Assembly (NCBI GenBank): GCA_028284905.1
Contig: JANQQU010000082.1
Span: 62,001-126,000 of the forward strand
Direction of reading: 5' to 3'
DNA length: 64,000 nucleotides
Source: Calditrichia bacterium
GTDB taxonomy: Bacteria > Calditrichota > Calditrichia > RBG-13-44-9 > J075
Under the pieces are notes generated by a model. It had not been told where the DNA came from and searched no databases. It saw only the letters and a program-made list of their open reading frames with translations. Position 1 is the first letter of the stretch. Every line of letters begins with the position of its first letter. The position numbers and the translations under genes are program-made. Positions 33,363-41,969 of the stretch are shown piece after piece.

Positions 33363-35432
33363 TTACTCGTCGTCGTCCTTTTTCTTCGCTGCTTCGATAA
33401 TTTTGCTTGCTTCCTCGCGCGGCACTTCTTCATAGTGAGAAAACTCAATATGAAAGATGCCCTGTCCACCGGTCATGGAACGCAGTACATTGGAATACTT
33501 GTATAGTTCCGCCAGCGGCACCTTCGCATTAATCACCTGGAAACGGCCTTCCGCATCCATACCGGAAATTTTACCGCGGCGCCCGGAGATATCACCCATA
33601 ACGTCGCCCATGTAACTTTCCGGTACTTTCACCTGAAGATCGTAGATCGGTTCCAGCAGAATCGGACTGGCTTCCATAAATGCTTTCTTAAACGCCATCG
33701 AAGAGGCAACCTTAAACGCCTGCTCGGAAGAGTCCACATTGTGGTAGGAGCCAAAGAATACGGCAACTTTCACGTCGACCACCTGGCAACCGGCCAAAAC
33801 ACCTCTCTGGCAAGTCTCAATCGCACCTTTTTCTACGGCAGGAATGAATTTACCGGGAATAACCCCACCGGTAATTTCGTCGACAAACTCAAAACCTTCA
33901 CCCCGTTTTTGTGGTTCCAGGCGCAGATGGGCATCACCATACTGCCCACGCCCTCCGGATTGCTTCTTGAATTTGCCCTGTGCTTCGGCTTTTTTCTTGA
34001 TGGTTTCCCGGTAAGGAATGCGCGGTTTTTCGGTTTCAACTTCGACATTATAGCGTTGTTTTAAGCGCTTGAAGATATTATTGAGGTGTAACTCTCCCTG
34101 CCCCAGGGCAATAGTTTGTTTCAACTCGCCATCGAAACGAATAATAAATGTCGGGTCTTCCTGATGGAGGGCATTGAGTCCCGCGCCAACCTTATCTTCA
34201 TCGCCTTTAGACTTTGGCACAACAGCAACACTAATCAGCGGCTCGGGGAAATCGATCGGATCCAGCGTAAATTCTTTGCTCTTCGCACAGAGCGTATCGC
34301 CAACATGGGTTGACTTCAGCTTCACCAATGCGCCAACATCACCGGCATGGAGCTGGTCGACATTCTTTTTGTTTTTACCATTCAATAAAAAGATCTGCCC
34401 GATTCTTTCCGATTTGCTGCTCACCGGGTTATACACTTCTTCACCGGATTTTAAAACGCCGGAAAAGACCTTCACCAGAGAAAGTTCTCCGACATGGGCT
34501 TCGGAAACAGTTTTGAACACCTGGGCCGCCAACGGTTCGCTGTCGTCAATTTTGCGAGTGCCATGCTCGTTTTCGATTGCGGGGCGGCTGACTGGCGACG
34601 GTAAATAATCTACCATAAAATCCAGCAGGTTGGTCATACCAATATTTTGGGTCGCGGAGGCACAAACGACCGGTACGAGGGTCATATTGTTAATCGCATT
34701 GCGCACACCGCTCATCAATTGTTCTTCGGTTAGTTCACCAGCTTCAAAGTAAGTTTCCAGTAAATCATCATCACTTTCCGCAACAGATTCCACCAGCTCA
34801 TTACGGATATCGGCAACCTTGGCGGCGATGTCATCCGGAATGTCTTCCACGGTTACTTTACCGCTTTGGTCATTGCTGTAACGATAAATTTTTTGTTTGA
34901 GAATATCGACTACTTCGGTGAAGTTTGGGCCAGACTGCAACGGAATCTGCGCAATTACCAGCTTCTTGCCAAAAGATTCCCGCAGTTCATTATAAATTTT
35001 CATGTACTCGACGTTTTCGCGATCAAGTTTGTTTACCACGTAAAAGCGGGGCAGGTTATATTTGTCGGCCAGTTCCCGGAATCGCTCCGTGCCGACTTCA
35101 ACGCCATTGGCTGCAGAAACGACGATCATCGCAACGTCGGCAGCACGCAGGCCGCTGACCGTATCCCCGTAAAAGTCACTAAAGCCCGGAGTATCGATCA
35201 TATTAATCTTTGAATTTTTCCATTCGCCATGCATCAGAGAGGCACTAATAGAAACCTGGCGTTCGATTTCGTCTTCATTAAAGTCCGAAACAGTATTCCC
35301 CGCTTCGATAGATCCGATACGGTTGGTTTCTCCCAAAGTAAAAAGTAAAGACTCAATTAAAGAAGTTTTTCCAGAACCACTATGGCCACCTAATCCGATA
35401 TTGCGAATCTGCTCACTGTTAAATACTTTCAA
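33363..35432 (-). CDS. Elongation factor G-like GTPase, second-type (EF-G2/spdEFG2-like)
   Basis: 689 aa with all five EF-G domains by length. The G1 loop is GGHSGSGKT (residues 15-23), not the AHIDAGKT form of the main EF-G. G3 reads DTPGFSDF, so F84 stands where housekeeping EF-G has its catalytic histidine (DTPGH). G4 is NKLD (134-137). Domain IV motifs (GGRGQYGDAHLRLEP, FVDEITGGVIPGKFIPAVEKG) are present. This points to a paralogue that may act in ribosome recycling or under stress, as described for some spdEFG2 proteins; the exact role is inference. The start codon is TTG, 8 bases after a strong AGGAGG; no ATG is usable. Confidence 0.85.
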   Translation of the reverse strand: MKVFNSEQIRNIGLGGHSGSGKTSLIESLLFTLGETNRIGSIEAGNTVSDFNEDEIERQVSISASLMHGEWKNSKINMIDTPGFSDFYGDTVSGLRAADVAMIVVSAANGVEVGTERFRELADKYNLPRFYVVNKLDRENVEYMKIYNELRESFGKKLVIAQIPLQSGPNFTEVVDILKQKIYRYSNDQSGKVTVEDIPDDIAAKVADIRNELVESVAESDDDLLETYFEAGELTEEQLMSGVRNAINNMTLVPVVCASATQNIGMTNLLDFMVDYLPSPVSRPAIENEHGTRKIDDSEPLAAQVFKTVSEAHVGELSLVKVFSGVLKSGEEVYNPVSSKSERIGQIFLLNGKNKKNVDQLHAGDVGALVKLKSTHVGDTLCAKSKEFTLDPIDFPEPLISVAVVPKSKGDEDKVGAGLNALHQEDPTFIIRFDGELKQTIALGQGELHLNNIFKRLKQRYNVEVETEKPRIPYRETIKKKAEAQGKFKKQSGGRGQYGDAHLRLEPQKRGEGFEFVDEITGGVIPGKFIPAVEKGAIETCQRGVLAGCQVVDVKVAVFFGSYHNVDSSEQAFKVASSMAFKKAFMEASPILLEPIYDLQVKVPESYMGDVMGDISGRRGKISGMDAEGRFQVINAKVPLAELYKYSNVLRSMTGGQGIFHIEFSHYEEVPREEASKIIEAAKKKDDDE

Positions 35433-35740
35433 AAGGAGGTCCTCCTGTCAGTTTGGCACGTTTTATATTTAGGATATCATCATAGTCAGGTAAAAAAGCT
35501 AACAGCAAAACTCATTTTGAAGACCGAATGTAACGTGGGATTTATATTCAAAACGAGAGCTATTGAATTCGCAGTATAGATGGTGAAAAGCGCCCATTAT
35601 GGGTTCAGCGAATATAATAAACCCCCGGGAGGCAGTCAAGGAGTTTGTACGCCGTCAGGGAAGAAATTGACACATTTTTTTAACCGGGAAGACAGAGGAA
35701 AGCACTAAGGCGGAAATCCTTAGCAGAAAGGGGGTTGGCT
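35433..35740. other. 308-bp gap upstream of the EF-G-like gene
   Basis: No gene is seen. It holds the EF-G-like gene's leader, including AGGAGGACCTCCT, where the Shine-Dalgarno is followed by its own complement, and AT-rich sequence. Near 35680-35730 are words of a dispersed-repeat look (GAGGAAAGCACTAAGGCGGA). Confidence 0.4.
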
Positions 35741-36409
35741 TTACTTTTTTGGGGGACGGATCAGTCGATTTTGATGCCCCTTTGCAATAGCTTCTGCCCG
35801 GGAGTGTACCTGTAGTTTTTCATAGATATTGCGGATGTGATAACGCACTCCATCCACCGATAAAAACATTTCCCCGGCAATGTTGCTATAGGATTTTCCC
35901 GCGGCGAGATGATAGAGCACTTCGCTTTCCCGTTCACTAAGATCCGTAGCGCTGTTTTGAACGGCGGGCACTTGCATGGAAGCGATCACTTTCCGGGCAA
36001 TATTCGGGGTCATCGGAGACCCTCCGGCAACGGCATCGCGAATCGCCTTGATCAATTCTACCGGGGTAATCTTTTTCAGCAAATATCCCATCGCACCGGC
36101 ACAGATCGCATCGAACACTTTTTCATCTTCATCGTGGACGGTACAAATGACAATGATCAGCTCCGGATAGCGTTCCAGCAAATGTTTGACGCCTTCGATA
36201 CCGGACATTCCCGGCAGGCCAATATCCATCAAAACGACATCGGACTGGCCAATCTCTTCGGAAGCAAGCGCATCCTCACAGGAAGGATATGCCGACAGCA
36301 CGATGAAATCCGGCACATCTCCCAACACCGCTTCCCATCCCGCGCGCACAAATTTGTTATCTTCCACGATCGATATGCTGATAAACTTTTCCGGTATCTT
36401 GCTGCTCAT
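35741..36409 (-). CDS. LuxR/NarL-family response regulator
   Basis: 222 aa from ATG 36409 (GGAG 7 bases upstream). Receiver domain with acidic pocket near E16-D17 and phospho-acceptor D62 (VVLMDIGLPG), switch threonine (VICTVHD), and the conserved lysine in YLLKKITP. C-terminal LuxR helix-turn-helix (LSERESEVLYHLAAGKSYSNIAGEM, VRYHIRNIYEKL). It lies 102 bases downstream of the second propeller kinase in the same direction and is its likely partner. It may also serve the first propeller kinase, which has no regulator beside it. Confidence 0.92.
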   Translation of the reverse strand: MSSKIPEKFISISIVEDNKFVRAGWEAVLGDVPDFIVLSAYPSCEDALASEEIGQSDVVLMDIGLPGMSGIEGVKHLLERYPELIIVICTVHDEDEKVFDAICAGAMGYLLKKITPVELIKAIRDAVAGGSPMTPNIARKVIASMQVPAVQNSATDLSERESEVLYHLAAGKSYSNIAGEMFLSVDGVRYHIRNIYEKLQVHSRAEAIAKGHQNRLIRPPKK

Positions 36410-36440
36410 GGTGTTACTCCAAGGATAATTTTTGAAAATA

Positions 36441-36512
36441 TACAAATGGGCAAATGGGCAAATGTACAGATTTGCTCATCTGCTCATCTGCTCATCTGCT
36501 CATTTGCTCACC
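36441..36512. repeat. Nine-unit octamer array between kinase and regulator
   Basis: Reads as nine consecutive 8-mers: TACAAATG, GGCAAATG, GGCAAATG, TACAGATT, TGCTCATC three times, TGCTCATT, TGCTCACC. The last base overlaps the kinase stop codon. The words match the octamer family at 13197 and 21122. It would be transcribed between the kinase and regulator genes. Confidence 0.9.
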
Positions 36513-39500
36513 TACAACCGAAATGACAAATCCCAGCGCGTGCCCGCTCCCGGGGCAGTGTCTAGTTTTAAATCCCCGGCAAGCATCTCCGCCCGGGCAG
36601 CGATATTCTTCAGGCCATTGCGATCGCTCGGCGTTTCCGCCTGAAAGCCACAGCCATCATCCGCAACAATCAGGCGTAGCAGCGGCCCTTCGAAAGTAAG
36701 AGAAATTGCCAGCTTTTCGCAGTTGGAGTGGCGGGCCGCATTCGTTACCATCTCCTTGAACAATAGCCAGAATGTCCGGCGCCGCTCCATTCCCAGCGTC
36801 TTGGCCGGGAAAGTCTCCGGTATGGTCATTTGATATTCGATATTTCGGCTTTCCAGCAGATCGGAGGCGTAGCGACGCAGTTTTGCGACGAGTTTATCCC
36901 ATTGATCGTTTTGCGGATTGATCGACCAAATAATATCGTTCATCGCATCCTGCGCTTCACCGGCACTTTCGGTAATTAACCCGAGGAAACGCCGGGGCGA
37001 AGATGGCAGATCATCCGGCATAGCGTTGTGTATCGCCTGGGCAAAATAAGAGATACTGCTGAGCGTCGCGGAAACTTCATCGTGCAGATCCCGGGAAATA
37101 CGCAGACGGGTGCGCTCCATTGCCAGCAGTTTTTCCACCCGGTTGCGATATAGTGAATACAGCAATCCCAACACCAAAAAAACGCTCAGGAGGCGGAACC
37201 ACCAGGTCTTCCAAAATGGCGGATTGATACGGATTCGCAGGGCAATACCGGCCTCGTTCCAAATGCGGTCGCTATTGCTGCCTTTCACGCGAAAAATGTA
37301 GTTTCCCCCATCGAGGTTGGTGTAGCTGGCATAACGACGGTTTCCGCTGTAAATCCAGTCCCGGTCAAATCCTTCGAGCATGTAAGCATATTGATTTTTC
37401 GTCGGATTGGTGTAATCCAGCGCCGCAAACTCGAAGGAGAAGACATTTTCGTCGTATGCCAGAATAATCTCTTCCGCATCTTCTCCATGGGAAGTTAGCT
37501 GGAGCGTGTTGCTCAAACTCCGACTTTGAATTTTCGCCAGTTCACTGTCGTTTTCGGTATCACTGGCATTTTCGATGCTCACCGGTACCGATTCATAGAA
37601 TAACTTGAAATCGGTAAAAACCAGCGGTGGCACCCGGGGATTATCGCGGATGGTTTGCGGATCAAAAACATTTAATCCATTAATGCCACCGAAATACATG
37701 CGCCCGCTCTTCCCCTGAAAGTAGGCACCCTGGTTAAACTCCGTATGCTGTAGTCCGTCATCAACATCGTAGTTCCGGAAAGCGGCGGTTCCGCGGCGGG
37801 AAGGATCGAAGCGTGTGAGGCCGTTATTAGTGCTGAGCCACAAGCTGCCCGTGTCATCTTCCAGAATGCCATAAACAACATTATTCGGTAAACCGTCTCT
37901 CTCGGTGAAATGGCTGAATGTTTCCTGCCGGGGATCGAAACGATTCAACCCGCCACCATCGGTACCGATCCACAGGATGCCATCATTTGTCCGGTGAATG
38001 GCAAATATCCGATTGCTGCTGATGCTTTCCGGATTGTTAATATCATTTTGGTAGGCATGAAATAACGCCTGCTTTTTTTCGCTGTCCCAGGTTAGCTTAT
38101 TTAAACCACCGCCGAAAGTACCGATCCAGATCAGGCTGTCGTTTTCCGGATAAATCGCCCGAATCGTGTTGTGACTGATAGCAGCGGCATTTGCAGGATT
38201 ATGGGTCCAGCGCAGAAAGTTATCGTTTTCTTCCTGATAACGGTGCAACCCGCCACCATCGGTACCAACCCATAATTCCCCCTGTATGTCGCGTGCCAGG
38301 GACCATATCCGACCGCTGCCCAGACTAGTGCTATCTCCAGGTTTTGGCAGATAACGGGCAATTTTCTGCCGTGCCGGGTCAATACGATTTAACCCGCGCA
38401 GTGTGCCGACCCAGAGATTTTCCCGGCCATCTTCACAGATCGTCCATACTCTATTTTCTGTTAAAGAAGTGGATTTCCCCGGTTGATGCTTGTAATGCCG
38501 AACCTCACTAATCACTGGTAAAGATTGCAGAGCACTATTCCCGGCGGGAGGATAAAGCAGGGTAAGGCGATTCAGGCCGCCGAATGTACCAACCCATACA
38601 TCACCGGCACGATCTTCATAAATTGACATCACCACACTATGGGAAAGCCCCTTTTCCGCCGAGGGATTTCTCTTGAAGTGAGCGAACTTGGCCTGATTGG
38701 GATTGAGCTTGCTAATCCCCCCAAAAGCGGCTATCCAGAGAATACCGGTGCGGTCCTGGAAAAGGGAGATGATAATATTATTGATCAAACTTTTCGGATC
38801 GGCGGGGTCGTAGCGATACCATTGAAAGCGCACTTTGCCGTCAGGTTCGCGGATCATTTGGCAAAGACCGCCATCCCGGGTAGCTAACCAGATATTCCCG
38901 CTATTGTCCTCCAGGATATCCCAGATGAAACCACTGGAAACGCCATCCTTATTGGCCGGGTGATAAAAATAATGGGTGAAAACCGCTTTACCTTCGCTGG
39001 CGCTTTCCATGCGGGAAAAGCCCCGGCCGTCGGTGCCAATCCATAGAGTGCCGGCCCGGTCCCAGTGAATACTACGCAGCATATCGCTGCTAAGGCTTTC
39101 CGGCTGGCGGGGGTTATGGCGATAATGGACAAAACGGCCTTCGTTGCGAAGAAACTGATTCAAGCCACCGCCATTGGTTGCCACCCAAAGATCCCCCTGC
39201 GGACACTCCGATATAGACCACACCCGGTCATTGCTAATGCTGTTTTTGTCCTGTGGATCGTGCAGAAAACGGATTATCTCGCCAGTACTTATCTCAAAAC
39301 GAACCAATCCCCCACCAGAGGTGCCCAGCCATAAATAGCGGCCATTTTCCCGGCGGTCTTCATGAATGGTGCGAATCGCGCTGCCCGCCAGGCGATAGCG
39401 GGTAAAGGTGCCATTGGCGGGATTAAATTTGTTTAACACGCCGCCGAATGTGCCGATCCACAAGTCCCCGGTTTTATCATGCAAAATTGAAGTGATGTAA

Positions 39501-39745
39501 TTGTCGGAAAGAGAAGTACTATCAAACGGATCGTTTTTATAGATAAGGAAATTGTAGCCGTCGTAACGATTGAGCCCATCTTGGGTGCCAATCCAAATAA
39601 ATCCCTGATCGTCCTGGGTAATGCAATAAACGGTGCTTTGGGAGAGGCCATCACTGAGAGAGATGCGATCAAATTTGATTTCTCCCAAAAGCAGCGATGT
39701 GCTACAAATCATCAGTAAAAGCATCAGGTAAAAATGATGTTTCAT
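36512..39745 (-). CDS. Two-component-regulator-propeller sensor histidine kinase (second copy)
   Basis: 1077 aa from ATG 39745, which gives a clean signal peptide (MKHHFYLMLLLMICSTSLLLG); the upstream in-frame ATG adds 24 charged residues. About 14 Reg_prop blade motifs (LWIGTxGGGLNRFD type) follow, then a Y_Y_Y domain, one membrane helix (WFRLLSVFLVLGLLYSLY), and HisKA_3 with H888 (RDLHDEVSATL). The ATPase domain is more diverged than in the 28233 copy (VADDGCGF, RNGLKNI). Same architecture as that kinase, but only moderately similar, so an old duplication or separate acquisition. Probably forms an operon with the LuxR-type regulator downstream. Confidence 0.93.
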   Translation of the reverse strand: MKHHFYLMLLLMICSTSLLLGEIKFDRISLSDGLSQSTVYCITQDDQGFIWIGTQDGLNRYDGYNFLIYKNDPFDSTSLSDNYITSILHDKTGDLWIGTFGGVLNKFNPANGTFTRYRLAGSAIRTIHEDRRENGRYLWLGTSGGGLVRFEISTGEIIRFLHDPQDKNSISNDRVWSISECPQGDLWVATNGGGLNQFLRNEGRFVHYRHNPRQPESLSSDMLRSIHWDRAGTLWIGTDGRGFSRMESASEGKAVFTHYFYHPANKDGVSSGFIWDILEDNSGNIWLATRDGGLCQMIREPDGKVRFQWYRYDPADPKSLINNIIISLFQDRTGILWIAAFGGISKLNPNQAKFAHFKRNPSAEKGLSHSVVMSIYEDRAGDVWVGTFGGLNRLTLLYPPAGNSALQSLPVISEVRHYKHQPGKSTSLTENRVWTICEDGRENLWVGTLRGLNRIDPARQKIARYLPKPGDSTSLGSGRIWSLARDIQGELWVGTDGGGLHRYQEENDNFLRWTHNPANAAAISHNTIRAIYPENDSLIWIGTFGGGLNKLTWDSEKKQALFHAYQNDINNPESISSNRIFAIHRTNDGILWIGTDGGGLNRFDPRQETFSHFTERDGLPNNVVYGILEDDTGSLWLSTNNGLTRFDPSRRGTAAFRNYDVDDGLQHTEFNQGAYFQGKSGRMYFGGINGLNVFDPQTIRDNPRVPPLVFTDFKLFYESVPVSIENASDTENDSELAKIQSRSLSNTLQLTSHGEDAEEIILAYDENVFSFEFAALDYTNPTKNQYAYMLEGFDRDWIYSGNRRYASYTNLDGGNYIFRVKGSNSDRIWNEAGIALRIRINPPFWKTWWFRLLSVFLVLGLLYSLYRNRVEKLLAMERTRLRISRDLHDEVSATLSSISYFAQAIHNAMPDDLPSSPRRFLGLITESAGEAQDAMNDIIWSINPQNDQWDKLVAKLRRYASDLLESRNIEYQMTIPETFPAKTLGMERRRTFWLLFKEMVTNAARHSNCEKLAISLTFEGPLLRLIVADDGCGFQAETPSDRNGLKNIAARAEMLAGDLKLDTAPGAGTRWDLSFRL

Positions 39746-39790
39746 ATTCCTCAACCACACTTTACTTGCAGAGCACTCAGTTGCGTTTTT

Positions 39791-39822
39791 TAACCACTGA
39801 TTTTCACTGATAAACACGGATC
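39791..39822. repeat. CACTGATTTTCACTGAT-type dispersed repeat word
   Basis: AACCACTGATTTTCACTGAT followed by AAACACGGATC, with internal CACTGA duplication, upstream of the second propeller kinase. This word resembles short intergenic repeats known from many bacterial genomes. The rest of 39746-39948 shows no gene. Confidence 0.4.
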
Positions 39823-39948
39823 CATCTTCAATAGATTGTTGCCGAGTTAACCCCGTAAAAATCAGTACAAATTTGCAGTTTACACTTTTAAAAAGATAAT
39901 ATAATAAGTGCAGGAAAAAAAGTCGGTGACGTTAGTGACAGAAGGTTA

Positions 39949-40812
39949 TTACAGTCGCCGGGAAATGGCATCGGCAAAATTTTGAGCGGCACGGGGATCT
40001 TCATCCAGGAACAAAAACGGTTCGATCAGTTCTAATTCCATTAAGGTGAAGCCGGACGGGCTATCGATACCATCGACCCGGGCATAGAGCGGAACAGCGG
40101 GCAGCAGGGCGAGAATTTCCGCAGCGCGTTCGACCAACGCCGTTGCCGGCTGGCGGGAGGCGATGGTACCGCCATACTCCGACTGGCTACGGAACTCCCC
40201 GGCTTTCGGCCGTTTCAGGACGCCGTGGGAGAATTTTCCTCCGAAGAAAAGCAAAGACCATTCGCCATTGTCGGTCACTTCCCGGGCAAAGCGCTGAATC
40301 ATATATTCACCTTCTGCAGAAAGCGCGCTCCAGCGTTGCTGCAATGCCGGCAGCTCATCATTTTGCGCAATCGTAAAGGTTTGATAAGCACTGGCGGAAA
40401 TCAACGGTTTAATGACCGCCTTCTCCCAGTTCTTCTCTTTCAGGAGCGCCGCCAGATCGACTGCTTCGCCGGGCGCCGGCCAATAAGTATCCGGAATGGC
40501 GACGCCCTGTTCCTGCAATAAGCGCAAGTAGCCCTTGTCCATATTCCAGCGAATGGTCTCTACGGGGTTCCACACAGATACGCCGGCTGCATGAAGCGCT
40601 GAGAGCCAGCTCCGGAAAGCCTCCGGCTTAAGATGATAATCCCAGCAACTGCGGATGACAACGCTATCAAATGCGGACCAGTCAATCGCAGCATCGTCCC
40701 ATACGGCCGCGCTAACCTGATGCCCACTGTTAATGAGAATATCCGCTGCCAGTTGATCATCTGGAGTAATGTTCGTTTTCTTTGCGAAGGTAACAAAAGC
40801 AATTTTTGCCAT
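39949..40812 (-). CDS. ATP-grasp domain protein (RimK/glutathione-synthetase-like)
   Basis: 287 aa. N-terminal Rossmann-like domain (MAKIAFVTFAKKTNITPDDQLAADIL) with SVVIRSCWDYHLKPEAFRSWL, a stretch typical of the DcsG/RimK-like ligases. The ATP-grasp core follows, with KAVIKPLISASAYQTF, MIQRFAREVTDNGEWSLLFFGGKFSHGVLK and a C-terminal LMELELIEPFLFLD Mg-ATP site. These enzymes join a carboxylate to an amine or thiol through an acyl phosphate. The substrate is unknown. It is separated from the HAD gene by 98 bases that hold a heptamer array. Confidence 0.8.
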   Translation of the reverse strand: MAKIAFVTFAKKTNITPDDQLAADILINSGHQVSAAVWDDAAIDWSAFDSVVIRSCWDYHLKPEAFRSWLSALHAAGVSVWNPVETIRWNMDKGYLRLLQEQGVAIPDTYWPAPGEAVDLAALLKEKNWEKAVIKPLISASAYQTFTIAQNDELPALQQRWSALSAEGEYMIQRFAREVTDNGEWSLLFFGGKFSHGVLKRPKAGEFRSQSEYGGTIASRQPATALVERAAEILALLPAVPLYARVDGIDSPSGFTLMELELIEPFLFLDEDPRAAQNFADAISRRL

Positions 40813-40871
40813 AATTTTTCAATCCGTCCGGGCTAAAGAACAGTATAAATAGAAAGTAACTTCTTCGGAAG

Positions 40872-40914
40872 TCGTTGATCGTTGATCGTTGTTCGTTGTT
40901 CGATGAACGATCAG
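40872..40914. repeat. Heptameric tandem repeat, TCGTTGA type, overlapping a stop codon
   Basis: Six consecutive 7-mers: TCGTTGA twice, TCGTTGT twice, TCGATGA, ACGATCA. The last is partly complementary to the first, allowing a fold-back. The array runs into the HAD gene's TGA (40913-40911 on the minus strand). Confidence 0.85.
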
Positions 40915-41636
40915 CCTGCAACGGCACTTTCGAAATTTTCGGCGATCAATGCCGGGAAATCTCCCATGGAGGCAAGCTCGTAATAGTGCTCACTTTCTTT
41001 TTCCGCGTCGCTAACCTGCTCGTGCACCCAGGTCGTTTTATAGGGAATATGCACCGCCTGGCAGCCGAGTTTTACCAGCGGGAGAATATCGGACTTCAGA
41101 GAATTGCCCACCATCAGAAATCTTTCCGGGGAGAATTCATATCTCCCCAAAAGGCGGCGGTAAGTTTCCTCATCTTTTTCAGAAACGATTTCCACATCGT
41201 CGAAATAATCCGCCAATCCGGAACGGGCGATTTTACTCTCCTGGTCGAACAGATCTCCCTTGGTCAGCAACATCAAGCGAAACTGTTGCGTTAATGCCGG
41301 AATTACTTTAGCAACATGGGGAAGCAAGTCGATCGGATTGTTCATTACCGTTTTCCCCAGCTCGATAATTTGTTGAATTTCCCCCGCCGATATTTTTTCA
41401 CCGCTAATTTCTATCGCAGTTTCGATCATGGAAATTGTAAACCCTTTTGCCCCATAGCCGAACAGGGAAAGATTCTTTTTTTCAGTATCATAGAGAATCT
41501 CTGTAATCGACTGGGCATCAACATACTTGCGAAGCATATCTTCCAGTTTTTTTTCAGCATCCTGATAAAAGGGCTCATTGACCCACAATGTATCATCGGC
41601 ATCAAAGGCTATTACGTCGAGGATCGTTTTGCTCAT
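40911..41636 (-). CDS. HAD-superfamily hydrolase
   Basis: 241 aa. Motif I DADDTLW with nucleophile and acid/base aspartates (about 11-13), motif II LLTKGD, motif III lysine near 146, motif IV MVGNSLKSDILP. The C1 cap is helical (phosphoglycolate-phosphatase-like subfamily). It dephosphorylates an unknown small substrate. GGAAGTGAG precedes ATG 41636. On the same strand as the ATP-grasp gene and probably transcribed with it. Confidence 0.9.
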   Translation of the reverse strand: MSKTILDVIAFDADDTLWVNEPFYQDAEKKLEDMLRKYVDAQSITEILYDTEKKNLSLFGYGAKGFTISMIETAIEISGEKISAGEIQQIIELGKTVMNNPIDLLPHVAKVIPALTQQFRLMLLTKGDLFDQESKIARSGLADYFDDVEIVSEKDEETYRRLLGRYEFSPERFLMVGNSLKSDILPLVKLGCQAVHIPYKTTWVHEQVSDAEKESEHYYELASMGDFPALIAENFESAVAG

Positions 41637-41766
41637 TGCTCACTTCCATTTTTATATCTGTATTAACCATATTCGAAAATTTTTCAATCGCCTGGGAAAA
41701 CAATTACGTTCTTTGACAAATTTGGGGAAAATGTACTCACTGGCAACATTTAACATAAAAAATTCT

Positions 41767-41914
41767 GTAACCCCTTCAGGGTTTGTAAAAAAGCTATCTC
41801 AAGCGGGGGGCGCAGATATGCCCCCCGCTTGAGATATGCAACGCCTTCGGCGTATCTTTACCGCAAAGCCCCGAAGGGGGAGCCGGTTACAGGTTTTAAC
41901 CCTGAAAGGGTTAC
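41767..41914. repeat. 148-bp element with nested inverted repeats
   Basis: Outer 17-base arms (41767-41783, starting GTAACCCC, and 41898-41914) pair at 16 of 17 positions. Inside lies a perfect 17-bp inverted repeat (41795-41811 with 41820-41836; arm TATCTCAAGCGGGGGGC) and two mini-hairpins, ACGCC-TTC-GGCGT and CCCC-GAA-GGGG. Further imperfect pairing (AACAT..TAACAT words) extends outward. It lies in the 333-bp gap 41637-41969, with no gene and no transposase. It looks like a non-autonomous palindromic element. Confidence 0.85.
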
Positions 41915-41969
41915 ATGTTAAGATGTTACTAATAATGCTTGATCACAAAATATATCAGAGAATCAAAAT

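Noticed and set aside
33266-33469. Extended N-terminus of hutI
   Set aside because: The extra 68 residues pass through a terminator and the end of the EF-G-like gene; AGAGGTG fits ATG 33265.
41767-41914. Insertion sequence
   Set aside because: It has inverted repeats but no transposase frame and no clear target-site duplication.
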